Assembly: GCF_000276665.1 (NCBI RefSeq)
Contig: NW_004955417.1
Location: 19,173,248-19,237,247, forward strand
DNA from: Chinchilla lanigera
Taxonomy: Eukaryota > Chordata > Mammalia > Rodentia > Chinchillidae
Reading direction: 5' to 3'
Length of the DNA stretch: 64,000 bases
The translations under genes and the position numbers were made by a program. Shown piece after piece: positions 52,471-64,000 of the stretch. The notes beneath the pieces are model-generated. The model did no database searches and was not told the origin of the DNA. It saw nothing but the letters and a program-made list of their open reading frames with translations. Numbering within the stretch: the stretch's first letter is position 1; every line of letters starts with the position of its first letter.

Positions 52471-53531
52471 TGTATCAGTAACTTTCCTATCATTGGTCAC
52501 AATACCTGACTCTCACTACTTGAAGAAGGAAAAGTTTAATTTGGTTCATGATTTGAGGGAATTCAGTCCATAGTGGGCTGGCTCTGTGGCCGAAGCATCA
52601 TGGTAGAAGTTTATGGTGGAAGAAAACTGCTCACTTCATGGCGTCCAAGATACACAGAGAAAAAGGAATTGCTGATGTGGGAGATGTATTCTCCACAGGC
52701 ATGGACTCAGGGGCACACCTCTTCCAACAAGGTCCTTCCTCCTAACAGTACATTTAGCTAGCAGTTCATAAGTGGATGAAATCTTTAATCTCAGTCTCCT
52801 GCAAAGTCTCAGGACATGGACAAAATGTAGACAATTTTCTACTGGAGTGTAACACAACACAGCATTTGGTCCAACTGTAAATTGAGTCATTGTTCCCAAC
52901 GAAAACTGCCTGAGTGTGGCCTTTACTGTCCAACTTCCTATCAACTTTCCCATCTTCTGAGTGCTGATCAAAATCATAAATCAGGCTCTGCTGACAGCAT
53001 TCTATGGCTTCTCTACTCCACATCATCATAGTTTTCTAAACCCTTCCTGGATACCAGTTGCAAAGGCTTCTAAATCACATCTTCAGATATAGTAGCATCA
53101 ATGACTCCTTTCCTGGTACCAATTTTTGGTGTTAGCACTTTTGTGGCTGAGACACAACACCCGCCACCCACAATTTAAAGGAGAGGTTTAATTTCCTTCA
53201 TTAGTACAAGGGGATTCAATTCATGGGTAGCTGGCTCCAAGGCAGAAACTTCATAGTGGAGGGCATGATGGGAGAAACATGCTCAATTCACGGAGGCCAG
53301 AAAAAGAGAGGGAATAGAGGACTCGGAGAGAGACACACCCTTCAAGGACAGACTCCAGAATGGCACATCTCTTCCAATGAGGCACCATCCCTAACTGTAC
53401 AGTTAGCTACAAACTCATCAATACCTCAGTCAATGATAAATATGATGCCTTCATGATCAAGTAACTTCCAAAATGCAATATTACTGAACAAATAAGATTT
53501 TGAGGGATATTCTAGATCCAAGCCCATAACA
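52471..53531 (-). mobile_element. Compact two-LTR MaLR element with deleted internal region
   Basis: Two same-orientation minus-strand LTRs bracket a short internal segment. The 3' LTR is 52471 to about 52795, opening on the plus strand as TGTATCAGTAACTTTCC. The 5' LTR is 53130-53531, opening TGTTAGCACTTTTGTGG and closing AAGCCCATAACA. Both share AAGTTTAATTT/AGGTTTAATTT, GGTGGAAGAAAACTGCTCAC-like and CACACCTCTTCCAAC/CACATCTCTTCCAAT blocks. Just left of the 5' LTR is CCTGGTACCAA, which on the minus strand reads TTGGTACCAGG at the place of a primer-binding site. The internal region is only about 330 bp, against about 1.5 kb in typical MaLRs, and keeps the PBS-proximal part. It has no coding capacity. 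Confidence 0.75.
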
Positions 53532-54117
53532 TTATCCCTTCACCCAGATATGAGTGTCCTCTCCTGGAAATTTCAGAAAGATTGTTTCAGTGAATTCTAC
53601 AGAAAAAAAATTCCCTAGTGTAGATAAAAACTATTCTTCTACTTATAGTAGTTTGCTATGAATTTCCATTAAGCACATCAAGGTCCTTTTCAAGATGTCC
53701 TTAAATTTGAATAAACTTCTGATCTATCATATGATAATTAATTATATTCTTGTCCAAGGGGCAGATCTATGCACTAACATGAAGGCTTCTAGGCAAAGGT
53801 CCAGGACTGACAAGCTTCTGGGAAATTCTTTCACAATAAATTGGTCAATTGGCATTGTAATTTATAAATCAGTCTCTCTGGGTTCTGGTGAGTGGAAATC
53901 AATGCAAACCAGTCATCTGAAGGTTGAATATACACTGAGCTAGCTGACAGCATTAAATTTCTGAACCTGTAAAGCTGAGGATCAAGTCTGGAGGTGTAGC
54001 CCAAGTCCAGGAACCAGGAAGAGCTCTGGCACAAGATCTCATGGTTTTCACTGGCTCTTCATAATCATGTTCATATTTGCATCATTCTCTCCCTTGATAC
54101 CATGAATTACGCTAGAA

Positions 54118-54175
54118 CACACACATACCTACACACACACACACATACCTACACACACACACACACACACACACA
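54118..54175. repeat. (AC)n microsatellite with ACCT interruptions
   Basis: ACACACACATACCT occurs twice, followed by a pure (AC) run. Confidence 0.93.
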
Positions 54176-56496
54176 GTTATACATTTCCATTTTCCCCTAC
54201 TAAAAAGAAAATCAGTTTTATTCATTGCCTAAATTGGTCTTGTCACTGTCTCTCACCAGTGCCCCTGGAGCAGCACACATGACATGGCACCGAGGATGTA
54301 ACCAAAATGTCCGTATAACAGGCTTTGGTGGCCTCATGCTTTATCAACTCCGTTAGTTTCTGCAGTACAGATGACACATTTCAAACTTCTTATCTTTTAG
54401 TTTTCAGTGTACTGCAGCCATCTCTAACCTTCCAAATTTGATCCTCTTGTCACTCCCCCCACCCATTCCCTTCTTTTCTTACCCTTCATGTTCATCTGCA
54501 GAACTTGTGGTGATATTTTCATGTATATATTTGAGTGTGTTTTTATTTTCTTCCATTATATTCACAGGTGCCTCTTTCAGACCAGTCAGCACTGATGGAT
54601 GCTCTTTTCCCCTCTGCCATGGCACAGCAGGGCTAAGAGGAGAGGTGGATGGCCAGGGATTTCCATGTCATCTAGGAGACTTGACCAGTGGCTATTTACC
54701 ACATATGGACATATTTCTAAATTCTAACCAAGGCAATTGTGGCTCTATGGTGAATAATGTCCCTTGACTATCTGGTTACTCAGCTAGAGCACATGCTGAT
54801 GGGACCAATAAAAGATTTTTCTTTCATTGGATATCAGGTAACCTCAGTCTAGAAAATAGTGTTCTGAAGCCCAGTGGTAACTCAATAGGTATTTGTTGAA
54901 CTGATTTGAACAAGGGACACTGGTTCTCTATAACCAGCTCTCTGCTGTGTCTGTCCAAGTGTATCAACTCCTGATGTAATAGCTTGCTTTCTATCCACAA
55001 TAAAATATACACAGTTTTTGGAGAAATCACATGCCATATATCTATGCATTTTCTTGTGTGATTCACTGTGGCTGAAATGGTCTTTTCTAACTTGGTAACA
55101 ACTATAGACAACTCTAAGACTTGGTCCACTCACGGTTTCTGACACTGTTATCTTATCCTCCAAATCAGCTGCGAGTCTGCTTTAACTACTCCTCTTGATC
55201 TTCAATTGCACTCTTACAAGGGACACTTTCACAGTATATCACTCTTTTTAACATTTTTAAATAAACTGTTAAACTAGCTTATTTCTTTTCTGTGTTCTCC
55301 AGGAGGGTAGAAATCAGCTTCTAGTTCAAAGCATATCACATGTACATTGTTTGACTAATGGATCGAATCACTGAATTGTCGTCACTTACAAGCAGCACAA
55401 TATTGACTTCCAACTCCAATGAGCTTAGAATTATTAAAGCATATTTCAAGAAATTAGACGTAGAGGAGCAAAGAAATTAGTATAAGAGAAAGCAAGTGAT
55501 TAAGTCGTTATATCTCTAAATAAAACACAGCAAACATATAAGGATGAAAATCAAATTCATGCCATAAATAAGATTTGTTTGTACTAACTGTATTTTGAAC
55601 CCTTGTCATTAAACCACCTTATAGTGGGCATTTATCTTTGGATCAGCACAACATCCACCATTTGTTATTGTTTACATCCACATATAAATCTTATTTATAT
55701 TATCTTCTTTTGAATCAAATCTTTTAATTTTAAAACTTGTAACCCATGACAATAAAACATTACCTAGGATATAAGAAAACTTGTAAACTTATGTAAAACT
55801 GTGCTATGAGAAGAAAAATGAAAGATAAAACTCTGATATTTAGTTTTGTGTTTGAGTAGATTATATAGCCTTGGTGAATTTGAAAAATATTGTATTTGCA
55901 CATCTGTTTTTGAGTTTCCCCTTTACAGAAAATCATCCAGGTGGGAATATTGAGGTTGTTAAGCTGTAGGAAAATACTCTTTACCCTTTTTAACCCAGAG
56001 ATTGAAACAGCGCTTCCACATGTCAGGTGCACCATATGTTTGTGTACCAACCAAATAATAACTATTGTCAGTCATTTAACCTATTTGATGCATAAGTTTT
56101 TGGATTTTCAAATTATTTCAAAATGCAAATGCTAGCTGCTTTGTTAGGTGTAAAGCAAATAAATTAAATAGTATGAGTCACAGAAACAGAAACAAATAAA
56201 TATGTGTTTTCATTGCAGTCAGCACCATACTGCTTTGATAAACAATTAAAAATCATTGTGCTGTACTGACATGAGTGTGAATTATGAGTGGGTAAGTGTA
56301 AAAACTGATGAGTATTCTACATTTACAAAAGGCTGCCTGTGACATATTGTGTGTTTTGTGAGTCATTTATCTTCTAGCTTTAATGTGTCATGGTATAAAA
56401 TATTATAAATGTGATTCTACATGACAAGATAATAAAATACTAAAAAAGAAGGTTGTGTGTCATGACTTCTCCATGAAAAGTTTTTCAGAAAAGATA

Positions 56497-56527
56497 ATTA
56501 TATATGCATATATATAATATATATTGA
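56497..56527. repeat. AT-rich alternating stretch
   Basis: TAATTATATATGCATATATA followed by TAATATATATTG is self-complementary around TGCA. Confidence 0.7.
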
Positions 56528-56837
56528 AAATGATTTTTCACTATCTGAAATGATTTTTGTGTATGGAACTGGGATATCTTGCTCTTTTCATTATTTCAAA
56601 TATCCTTATATACCAGTTTATTAACAGGAATGCTAAAAATTTTATATTGAAGCTTCACATGCAAATTTAATCCCTGTATATAAATATTCAGGCTCATTTT
56701 AAGAATTTGGGATTAGATTAGAAAATTAATTTTTTAGAATTATTCATGAATTGAACAAAGTATGAAGCTCTTTAGGTGGCATTTATAACACCTTCAGGAC
56801 AGAAGTAAAAACCTTAAAAGTGATTCTTAAAAATATT

Positions 56838-56914
56838 GGGCCAGGGATATAGCTCGGCAGCACACTGCCTGCCTGATAAGCGCAAGGTCCTGAGTTCAAT
56901 TCCTGATAACAAAA
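56838..56914 (+). mobile_element. ID SINE, short tail
   Basis: GGGCCAGGGATATAGCTCGG through AGTTCAATTCCTGATAAC and a short A run. Degenerate AAAAATATT / AAGAATATT repeats flank it. Confidence 0.85.
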
Positions 56915-57028
56915 AAGAATATTATGATGCATTAAAAAAGAGGAAATTAAAAAAAGATGTAGCATTACATTATAACATCTCATTTTTATAGAATTATAAA
57001 AGATTGACAATTGATATTTAATTTCTAG

Positions 57029-57269
57029 TCATCTTTGAAATGTACTGAATTTACACAAATTCAGGTGTTTCTATGAGCAGACCTGAATTGTAGCAGCGTG
57101 GGTGGTCTGGCTATCTTTAAAATTTACTGAAATTATAGGAATTTATGTATTATCAGCAGACTTAAATTTCAGAAGAGTTGATGGCTTAGTTATCATGGAA
57201 ATTTACTGAAATTACACGTGAATCCATGCATTTCTATGAACAACACTGAATATCAGAAGAGTTGGTAGT
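57029..57269. repeat. Three-copy minisatellite with a unit of about 80 bp
   Basis: Three diverged copies start at about 57031, 57113 and 57192 (spacings 82 and 79). Each has AATTTACTGAAATTA-like, then TTCTATGA(G/A)CAG-like, then CTGAATTTCAGAAGAGTTG-like segments. It is not recognised as a known transposon. Confidence 0.8.
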
Positions 57270-57384
57270 ATTTTCCTACATTTTACTTCTCTACCTTCCA
57301 GTAGTACCCTTTAAATTTAAAAGTAGTTTTGACATAGTTTTTGAACCAGGCAGGTGCTTGGACACCAGGTTTTTGTTTTATACA

Positions 57385-57500
57385 TCAACAAAATAAGGGT
57401 CAGAAGGCTTAAAAACACTTGGTGAAGGTCACATGGCCATTGAAAGGCAGGTAAGACATGACACCTGGACTCAGTCCACCTTACTTTCAGCATTTCATAA
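57385..57500 (-). mobile_element. MIR SINE remnant
   Basis: AAATAAGGGTCAGAAGGC, TTGGTGAAGGTCACATGGCC and CACCTGGACTCAGTCCACC give the reverse MIR order. Confidence 0.7.
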
Positions 57501-58047
57501 GGCTGTCCAAAAGTGTCTTCAGGAAGTTTATTTTTGTGTTAATTATTGACCACATGACTTTGAACCTTACTTCAAAATAGTCTTCAGTCAACTGGTATTA
57601 AATAGTCTGATGGGACCACTGTTCCATGTTGAAACAATAAAGCAAAAAATTTAAAAAATCTGAAAAAATACCAACCTGATGAAATATCATAATCAACGTT
57701 TAAACAAATTCTAATGAAATATCTACCTTCATGTTCCTGTACCATATTTTCCAAAGTTTTCTTATGAATCATTAGGCATACTTCATTCCCATCACTCCTT
57801 TTGAAATGATTTGAGAAACATTGTTTTCATTAAACAATGCAACTAGACATTCACCGTAGAAAACAATAAATCATTGGACACTTATTTGAAAGGTCACCTA
57901 ATCACATTGTATAGCATGTTATAAGGACTTTGTTACAAATTGAAAGGAAACAATTTTGATTGAAGTGGAAAGAGAACAAAAAATATAGTAATGCTAGAAA
58001 AGTAGGAATCATAAGATACATTTATATAGTATATGTATGATATGGTA

Positions 58048-58068
58048 TTTATATATATATATATAATA
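58048..58068. repeat. (TA)n short run
   Basis: A run of about nine TA units within an AT-rich stretch that also repeats GGTATTTATA/GGTACACGTATGA-like motifs. Confidence 0.8.
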
Positions 58069-59501
58069 TGGTACACGTATGAGTGACCACACTATGAATT
58101 AAGGCTAATATGGAAGAATCTGAAATGATTTTTGACAGCTGGCAGCTTTCAAATCCCATCGCTCCCCACCCGCCTTTTTGCTCAAGCATGGGCAGCGCCA
58201 TGATGCATTCTCCCGTGGGTACTAATGGGAAACTGCAACCTCAGTTGTTCTGGTCGAGTCCATTTGAGGGCTAGCGCTTCACACCAAGGCACATTTTCCA
58301 CTTGTGCATGTTCCCATGTTTCAGGATGTATTCACAAACTTTCCACAAAATCATGCAAGTTTTGACTTGTACACAGGATCATTTACCTTACGACCACCCC
58401 ATCCATAACCCCAGTAAATTCAAAGTCGGTCTCCTTTCGTTGTTCTCACATGACCTTTGAGGTGTGTTTGGGAATGTACCGTAGCCTCCCCAGAGAGCCT
58501 TACTGTGTGAGTGGTGAAACTTTTAATATTCCCTCGGTGCTTGTGTGATATTAGCAGTTTCAAAGCCCAAACCACTGGGTTACTACAACCAACGCAGTGA
58601 GGAGGGTTACCAGGCAATGAGGATGATCTCCAGAGGTGTTGCTTCTTTGGGTTTAGCTTAATACTTGGCTCTGCTGCCTGCTGCAAAACTTGAATATTAG
58701 GTTCTAAGTGCTGCTTTGTGCCGTACTGGTTGAATTCTACTGAACCTTTCACATAGATGTAATCAACCTACATCAGAAGTTTCAATGCTTTAGAAACAGT
58801 GACAAGTGAGTTAAATCCTCCTTAAAGCACCCTGGATTGTGCGTTATGGCCTCAACCTATATGTCTGAGAGTGAAACATACATCTTGATTCCAGCATGAA
58901 CTGTGACTAATGCTAGCTTCAGAGGTACGGTTCTTACCTTGTAATTGCTGACTGTGTGTATCACCCAGACACTAGCCCTTCTTCTATAACATCTCTGTAA
59001 AAATGTGATAGTTTGTATATTATATAAGCTAGTCAGATGACCAACTGGATAGAAGAGCAGTTCCCATGTGATGTGCTGCTCTATAAATTTGTAAAAATAG
59101 ACATACTAAAAAGACTCTATTAAATATCTTTGTTAATATTGCTACCCAGGCCTCTGTTGTGAGAAAAGACCCTGATCATCTTCTGGGTTATAGAGAAGAA
59201 CACTTCTGATACTTACATGGTACACCTAGGGAGTTCATTCAACATCAGCTTAAACCTGGGATCTTTAACCTGTATTAAGTAACTTTTCATGAGGGAAAGT
59301 ACTTAAGCATGCTGTTATTGATTTGAGGTATATTGGAGAAGAAGCATAAATATGAGCATGGTAAACAAACCTCTCTTCTTCTGATGTGTATGGGATAAGC
59401 ACAAAAGGGGGAAAAAAACTAACAAAAATCTAGACACAAGGTGAGGAGACAAAACATTGAAAGAGTACCACAATTTTAATCAATTAGAAATCCAATATTT
59501 A

Positions 59502-59608
59502 GGGGCTGGGGATTTAGCTCAGCAGCAAAGCGCCTGCCCAGCAAGCGCAAGGTCTTGAGTTCAATCCCGCATACTAGAGAAAAACAAAAAACAAAAAACA
59601 AAAAAAAA
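59502..59608 (+). mobile_element. ID SINE, young, with target duplication
   Basis: GGGGCTGGGGATTTAGCTCA through TTCAATCCCGCATACTAGAG and a tail of repeated AAAAAAC units. AAATCCAATATTT at 59488-59500 recurs at about 59609-59621. Confidence 0.95.
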
Positions 59609-62255
59609 AAATCCAATATTTGCAGAAGAATTTATGAAATAATAACATAAAAAGTCTGATTTGTTTTTCTGCCTCTATAACATGGACTCTGAATCAATTT
59701 TAATATTAACTAAGATGCACCAATGGACAAGTCCATGGCTCTAATAAATAGGCTCAGGTTAAATATTTTACCTGGAATTCTACCAAACATAAACAAGGCA
59801 TACTCTATAACCTAAGCAAGTTATGAAATAAAAAAATAGAGAACAAAGAACTATGCCTCTTAGTAATCATCAAAATTAAGGCATTGCCTAAATATCACAA
59901 GGTGGTTGTGCAAACTCTGACCAAAATAATGTAATCAGTTCTTTAGTACTTTAAGTAAGCTTGACAAACTGGACTCACAGAGACCTTTACCCTGAATTAA
60001 AATAGTCAACATGGTTGTATGCAAAATAATACAAGGCCTTATAAAGATTGAAACCCATTATGGAAGATTTATTCTAAGAAAAGAGTGATTATCTTCACTA
60101 TTTTTCCATTTAATAGTTTAACTTGACTGTTTTAAACCTTGAAAAAACTAAATGGTATCTCATAGTGGAGCACTACAAATTTAATTCTGTGATCTTACAC
60201 AGTTTGGCCACCATAATTAATACTATGTCCAATCATCTGTTAGTATTTTACTTACACTGATTTGATTTGAATGTTCTGCTAAGTATCTGTTATAACACTT
60301 TCCCTGCTTTCACCTTCAGTAATGCAATAATTCCACGGTATGTGCTTTTAGCTTCAAAGAATGGCTTTACCCAGCTACTTTTGGCATCCTCGACAGCCCG
60401 GCCATTGCACAGTCTTGAAAATGCCCTCAAAATGGTACCTGCACCCAATTTTCTAGGGAAACAAGTAATAAATCACATTGGTGACATCATCCTTCAAGAA
60501 TATTCATTTCACACAATCATTTGAGACTTCTGATGAGTCACAAAAGAGCTCACAGAAAGGGAAGGTCTCAGTGTCCCACACAAGTCCCCACCAACCCAGT
60601 TAAATTTCTGAGAATTACTTTGTCAGTCAAAGTCTACACCATTCCTGATACCATTAAGAAACAGTTTCCAACCTTCACAGTATCATAATTTTAAAAGCAG
60701 CCTTAATTTTTTAGGACTTTATTGGGTTTTGGAGCAACATTTATAATTTTACTTATGAACATTTATATCAAAAATAGCAAATTATCTTTTTAGTATATAT
60801 TTTAGCTTTGTGTGGGGTCTTACAAAACATGTATTGAAATTATTTTCAAATTATAACCCAACACACAATGCTCCCAAGAAATTCCTTCAGTGCAGAAACC
60901 ACCTCAACTTCCTCCCGTGGTCCTTGGAGCCCCAGGACCGCCCATGACAGGCATTTATTTTCTTGCAAGAATCTCTCTTCTCCAGCCCCATGTCATATGC
61001 CAGTACTGTGGTAAATTCTGTCTGCAAGACCAGCTTTCCTGGAAACAGAGGCCACCACAGACTATGAGTCCACTACCCTCCTCCATGCCCAGCTACATTT
61101 TTTGCCTTGGCTTGCGGAAGTCGTTAACTTCCAGGTTGAACATGGCACCAAGAACTCCCTCCTAAAGTGGAAAGAATACCCACATGTTAGAGTCAATCTA
61201 GGCCCTCCGGTATATCCCACCTGTGTAAGAGTGAAGCCTTTCTTGTTTGTGGTCCTCGGCAGATGTCATAGTTTTGCTCTTATTTTGGACCACTTAGCAA
61301 ACTGAAGAGTTCTTGAGGATCAACTGAATGAACAGCAAATGGAGTTTGTGTACATTAGAGACCCTATGACCAGCATTATCCATTAGGATAGAACTCTCTG
61401 GAGAGCTGCTACCTTCATACTTTAATTAAGACATTCTTGGTGAAGGACCCAAGAGTCAGTGCAAGTGGTTAAACTTCAGGTAGCTTTCTAAACTATGTGC
61501 CCTCTCAACATTCAGCCCCAGCTACGGGATTTCATAGACCTTCTGGATCACTGCTAATGGTCCGGCACACAGTCAGCCAACAGCCACATTTCCTTATTCA
61601 AGGATGTCTTCTAGGAAGTAAAAATCTCTAGAAATCTCTTGCTCCATACTCAAAATATAAATCAGTGACACATGCCCTTACATAAACTAGAGCCAAAATA
61701 CAAGTCCTCACCAAAACATTCCATACATTCTCTGGATTTCTGGGCCTTATTTATAACAAATAAGGCATTCATTTCCCTCATCCCCATATACAGTGATAAC
61801 TTCTTAAAGAAAGTGTTGAATGAAATGTTCACCTCTTTTACTTCTCTGGTGATAAGCCTCATGACATACCATCACGGCTTAGTTAAACAAGTTAAAAAAC
61901 AATTGAAAAATGGTAAAGGTCAGTCATTCAATAGCAAGAATGAATTGTAATACACAGTCTGAACCCATTTTCATGTTTGACTAAAAATTTTTCAAGCCAT
62001 TCCCCTTTCACATGTTGGGCTGCTGTCCACCTGGGTAGGTGATCAGGAAGGCTCCGTTAACACTAACGGACATTCTTCTTTAGGTATAGTGGAAAATTCG
62101 AAGGGCACAGTCCTGACCTTGCAATCCAGCAACCACAGTACAAACACAGAGCCAGTTCCTTTTCCCTGATCGCTAAATTTATTTAAGATCCAGCACCACT
62201 TTCCCTGGAAAATTGTTTATGGAAACAATAAACATTATCTTGTGCTCTTAAGACA

Positions 62256-62625
62256 TGTGTTCATCTAGTTAGGTTATTATAATAAAATACCATCAGCAGC
62301 ACAGCTTACAAACAGAAATTTGTTTGTCACAGTTGTAGAGGCTGAAAATCTAAAATCAAAGTACCAGATTCAATGTCTAATGTAAGCCAGTTTCTTGGCA
62401 CACAGATCATACTTTCTGTTTGTGTCTCCACTTGTTGGAAAGGGCTAACTAGCTCTCTGGGTGCCCCTTTGTAAGTACAGAACTCTCATTCATAAGTGCA
62501 ATAATACCACTTATGACTTAATCACTTCTTGAAGACTTTGTCTGCTACTACCATCCCCCTGGGAGCCAAAGCTTTATTCCTATGAATTTTGGAACGATAT
62601 GAACATTCAGACAATAGTGGTGATA
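62256..62625 (-). mobile_element. MLT1-like MaLR LTR remnant
   Basis: The plus strand reads TAGTTAGGTTATTATAATAA, AATACCATCAGCAGC, GCTTACAAACAGAAATTTG, GTCACAGTTGTAGAGGCTG, GGCACACAGATCATAC, then CCACTTATGACTTAATCAC and ATGAATTTTGGAACG. This is the reverse-complement order of an MLT1-type LTR. Confidence 0.65.
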
Positions 62626-63022
62626 TGTAACATCCTAAGTCTAGATATCTAACTAAATATGGGAAGAGAAGGGGAGATCCTGTCTGAACAAATGACAAAC
62701 ACATGCCTTCTTAAAATCCAACTTTACAAATTTTACCCTCAAATTAAATATTATAAACATAGAGGTGTATGATAACCATATCCCTCTTCTCTAAAATAAC
62801 AGGCTACATTTCAAAATATTGAATTTCTTAACTGATTCAATTCTTTGGTCATACATCAATTTTTGTAGTTTTCTTTATACATATGTTTGATGTTAACATA
62901 TTTTTGTACATTTCCTTTTGTTTAACATTTTTTACATTAGATGTTTATCTTTGTTTTTATATGCAGAATATATTCATTTTTTGCATAAAGATTTTATGCC
63001 TTGTCATTTTGAAATATTTTTA

Positions 63023-63188
63023 GATTTGTTTTGTTTTTGGCTTTTTGAGACAGGGTCTGTCTGTGCAGCTCAGGCTGGCCTTGAGCTCACTTTGTAGCCA
63101 AGGCTAGTCTCGACCTTGAACTTGCAACAGTGATCCTGCCTCAGCCTCCAGAGTGCTAGGATTACAGGCATGTACCACCATGCTTGGC
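63023..63188 (-). mobile_element. B1-type SINE
   Basis: A full-length minus-strand copy. TTTGAAATATTTTTAGA on the left and TTTGAAATATCTTTAAA on the right represent a decayed target duplication. Confidence 0.93.
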
Positions 63189-63359
63189 TTTGAAATATCT
63201 TTAAAGTCTAGTCATTTTAAACATAATCTCTTAGGATTTTTATCTAAACAATCACTTATTTCTGATGCTGCGAACTAACATAATATGTTCCAAATGAAAG
63301 GTGTTCTTTCCTATGAGTGTAAAAATAATGTACTCATCCTCACCATTAAAAATAACCAT

Positions 63360-64000
63360 CTGTGAGAGTCTAACATGGCAGGTTAGAGAAGGCCAGTTGG
63401 AGGGGCTTGGAGGAGAGATAAGTGATAATTCAAGTGTTCTGAAATTGGGAGAAAAACACACCCAAATTCAGAGAGCTAGCCTGAAAGAGACATCTTCCAG
63501 AGCAAACCAAATGTCTGTGTAGTTGAAAAAGGGAAGCAGGGCCACTGCTGGTCAGAACTCACCCTACACCCTTTCCCCAGCAAAAGGGCTGTCTTGGGAG
63601 GGTGCTAACAGCCTGAGGGAAGGAGTCACCTCTCCTGGGACAGGCTTCTATACTCTGCCTCCCACCCGTGAGAGGAAACTCAAGATGGAGTTAACTACTG
63701 TTAGGGTCAAGGACTTAAACCAGAAAAAGGGAAAACCAGTGATAAAAACAGGCAGCCCCTCCCCTGGTCATCCTCCCAACCCTGGGGAATGCAGTCTCCC
63801 ACAGCTCAGCATCCAAAAGGAAAGCACCTCACTGCAGACAGAAAGAGGTTGAACACCATGAACTGAACCGTGGGTGGCACTGAGCTCCATGGCAGATCTC
63901 ACCCCTGGAGACTTGTGGGGAGGGAGGAGGTTCCAGGAGCCAGACCAGAGTTCTGGTCCTGCCCTACTAATGAAATCCTGCCCACTGCCCCAGGCTTCAC
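63360..64000 (+). mobile_element. Probable L1 5'UTR, running off the window
   Basis: From about 63362 composition changes abruptly to GC-richer. The block starts GAGAGTCTAACATGGCAGG, like L1 5' ends with an 'AAGATGGC' box, and continues without the AT-rich intronic character to the last base. Open frames at 63301-63522 and 63523-63852 are not similar to any protein I know. ORF1 is not reached, so the assignment is inferred from style and position. An LTR or other GC-rich repeat remains possible. Confidence 0.5.

Noticed and set aside
52573..53456. Several open frames on both strands at 52.6-53.5 kb
   Set aside because: They fall inside the compact MaLR's LTRs and interior, which carry no known coding sequence, and the frames do not match any retroviral protein pattern.
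57029..57269. CRISPR array from regularly spaced repeats
   Set aside because: The units are long, diverged and contiguous without spacers, and the genome is mammalian.
22584..59608. tRNA genes suggested by A-box and B-box sequences
   Set aside because: All such hits are ID SINEs with A-rich tails and target duplications. They cannot fold into a full cloverleaf as a mature tRNA would.

Overview
The window is mammalian nuclear DNA from a rodent. It is AT-rich, has no long open reading frames, and is crowded with interspersed repeats. The rodent call rests on about ten tRNA-like ID SINEs, on B1-type 7SL-derived SINEs, and on MT/ORR1-like ERVL-MaLR LTRs. The SINEs do not look like mouse or rat types, since ID is abundant, the B1 copies carry a distinctive 3' extension, and B1-ID composites occur. 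I therefore infer a non-murid rodent such as a beaver-like castorimorph or a sciurid relative, without certainty.

The only protein-coding gene I can support is on the minus strand and matches CSMD3 (CUB and Sushi multiple domains 3). Three internal exons are visible. Read 5' to 3' on the minus strand they are 16154-16059 (end of a CUB domain), 14507-14304 (a complete Sushi/CCP domain) and 2301-2177 (start of the next CUB domain). All have canonical AG/GT borders, and the phases join without a break (1-1, 1-1, 1-0). The rest is intron: more than 47.8 kb upstream, 1.55 kb, 12.0 kb, and more than 2.1 kb downstream.

Region by region: 1-2.2 kb is intron with an old ID-like copy. At 2.6-3.4 kb a MIR is split by a B1-ID composite and followed by a 5S rRNA pseudogene. 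L2 remnants lie at 4-6.3 kb. A minus-strand MaLR with LTR and internal region lies at 7.3-8.8 kb, and a short Tigger-type DNA transposon at 9.3-9.7 kb. A 3.2 kb L1 ORF2/3' remnant at 11.0-14.2 kb carries nested insertions. The long upstream intron (16.2-64 kb) contains SINEs, solo LTRs (two with exact 5-bp target duplications), a compact two-LTR MaLR, L2/MIR/L1 relics, a 31-bp U6 snRNA fragment between 15-bp duplications, microsatellites and a three-copy minisatellite. The window closes in what looks like the 5' region of a plus-strand L1.

I see no CRISPR array, operon, prokaryotic gene or plausible novel multi-gene system. The observations of interest concern retrotransposition history and small-RNA retrocopies within the intron.
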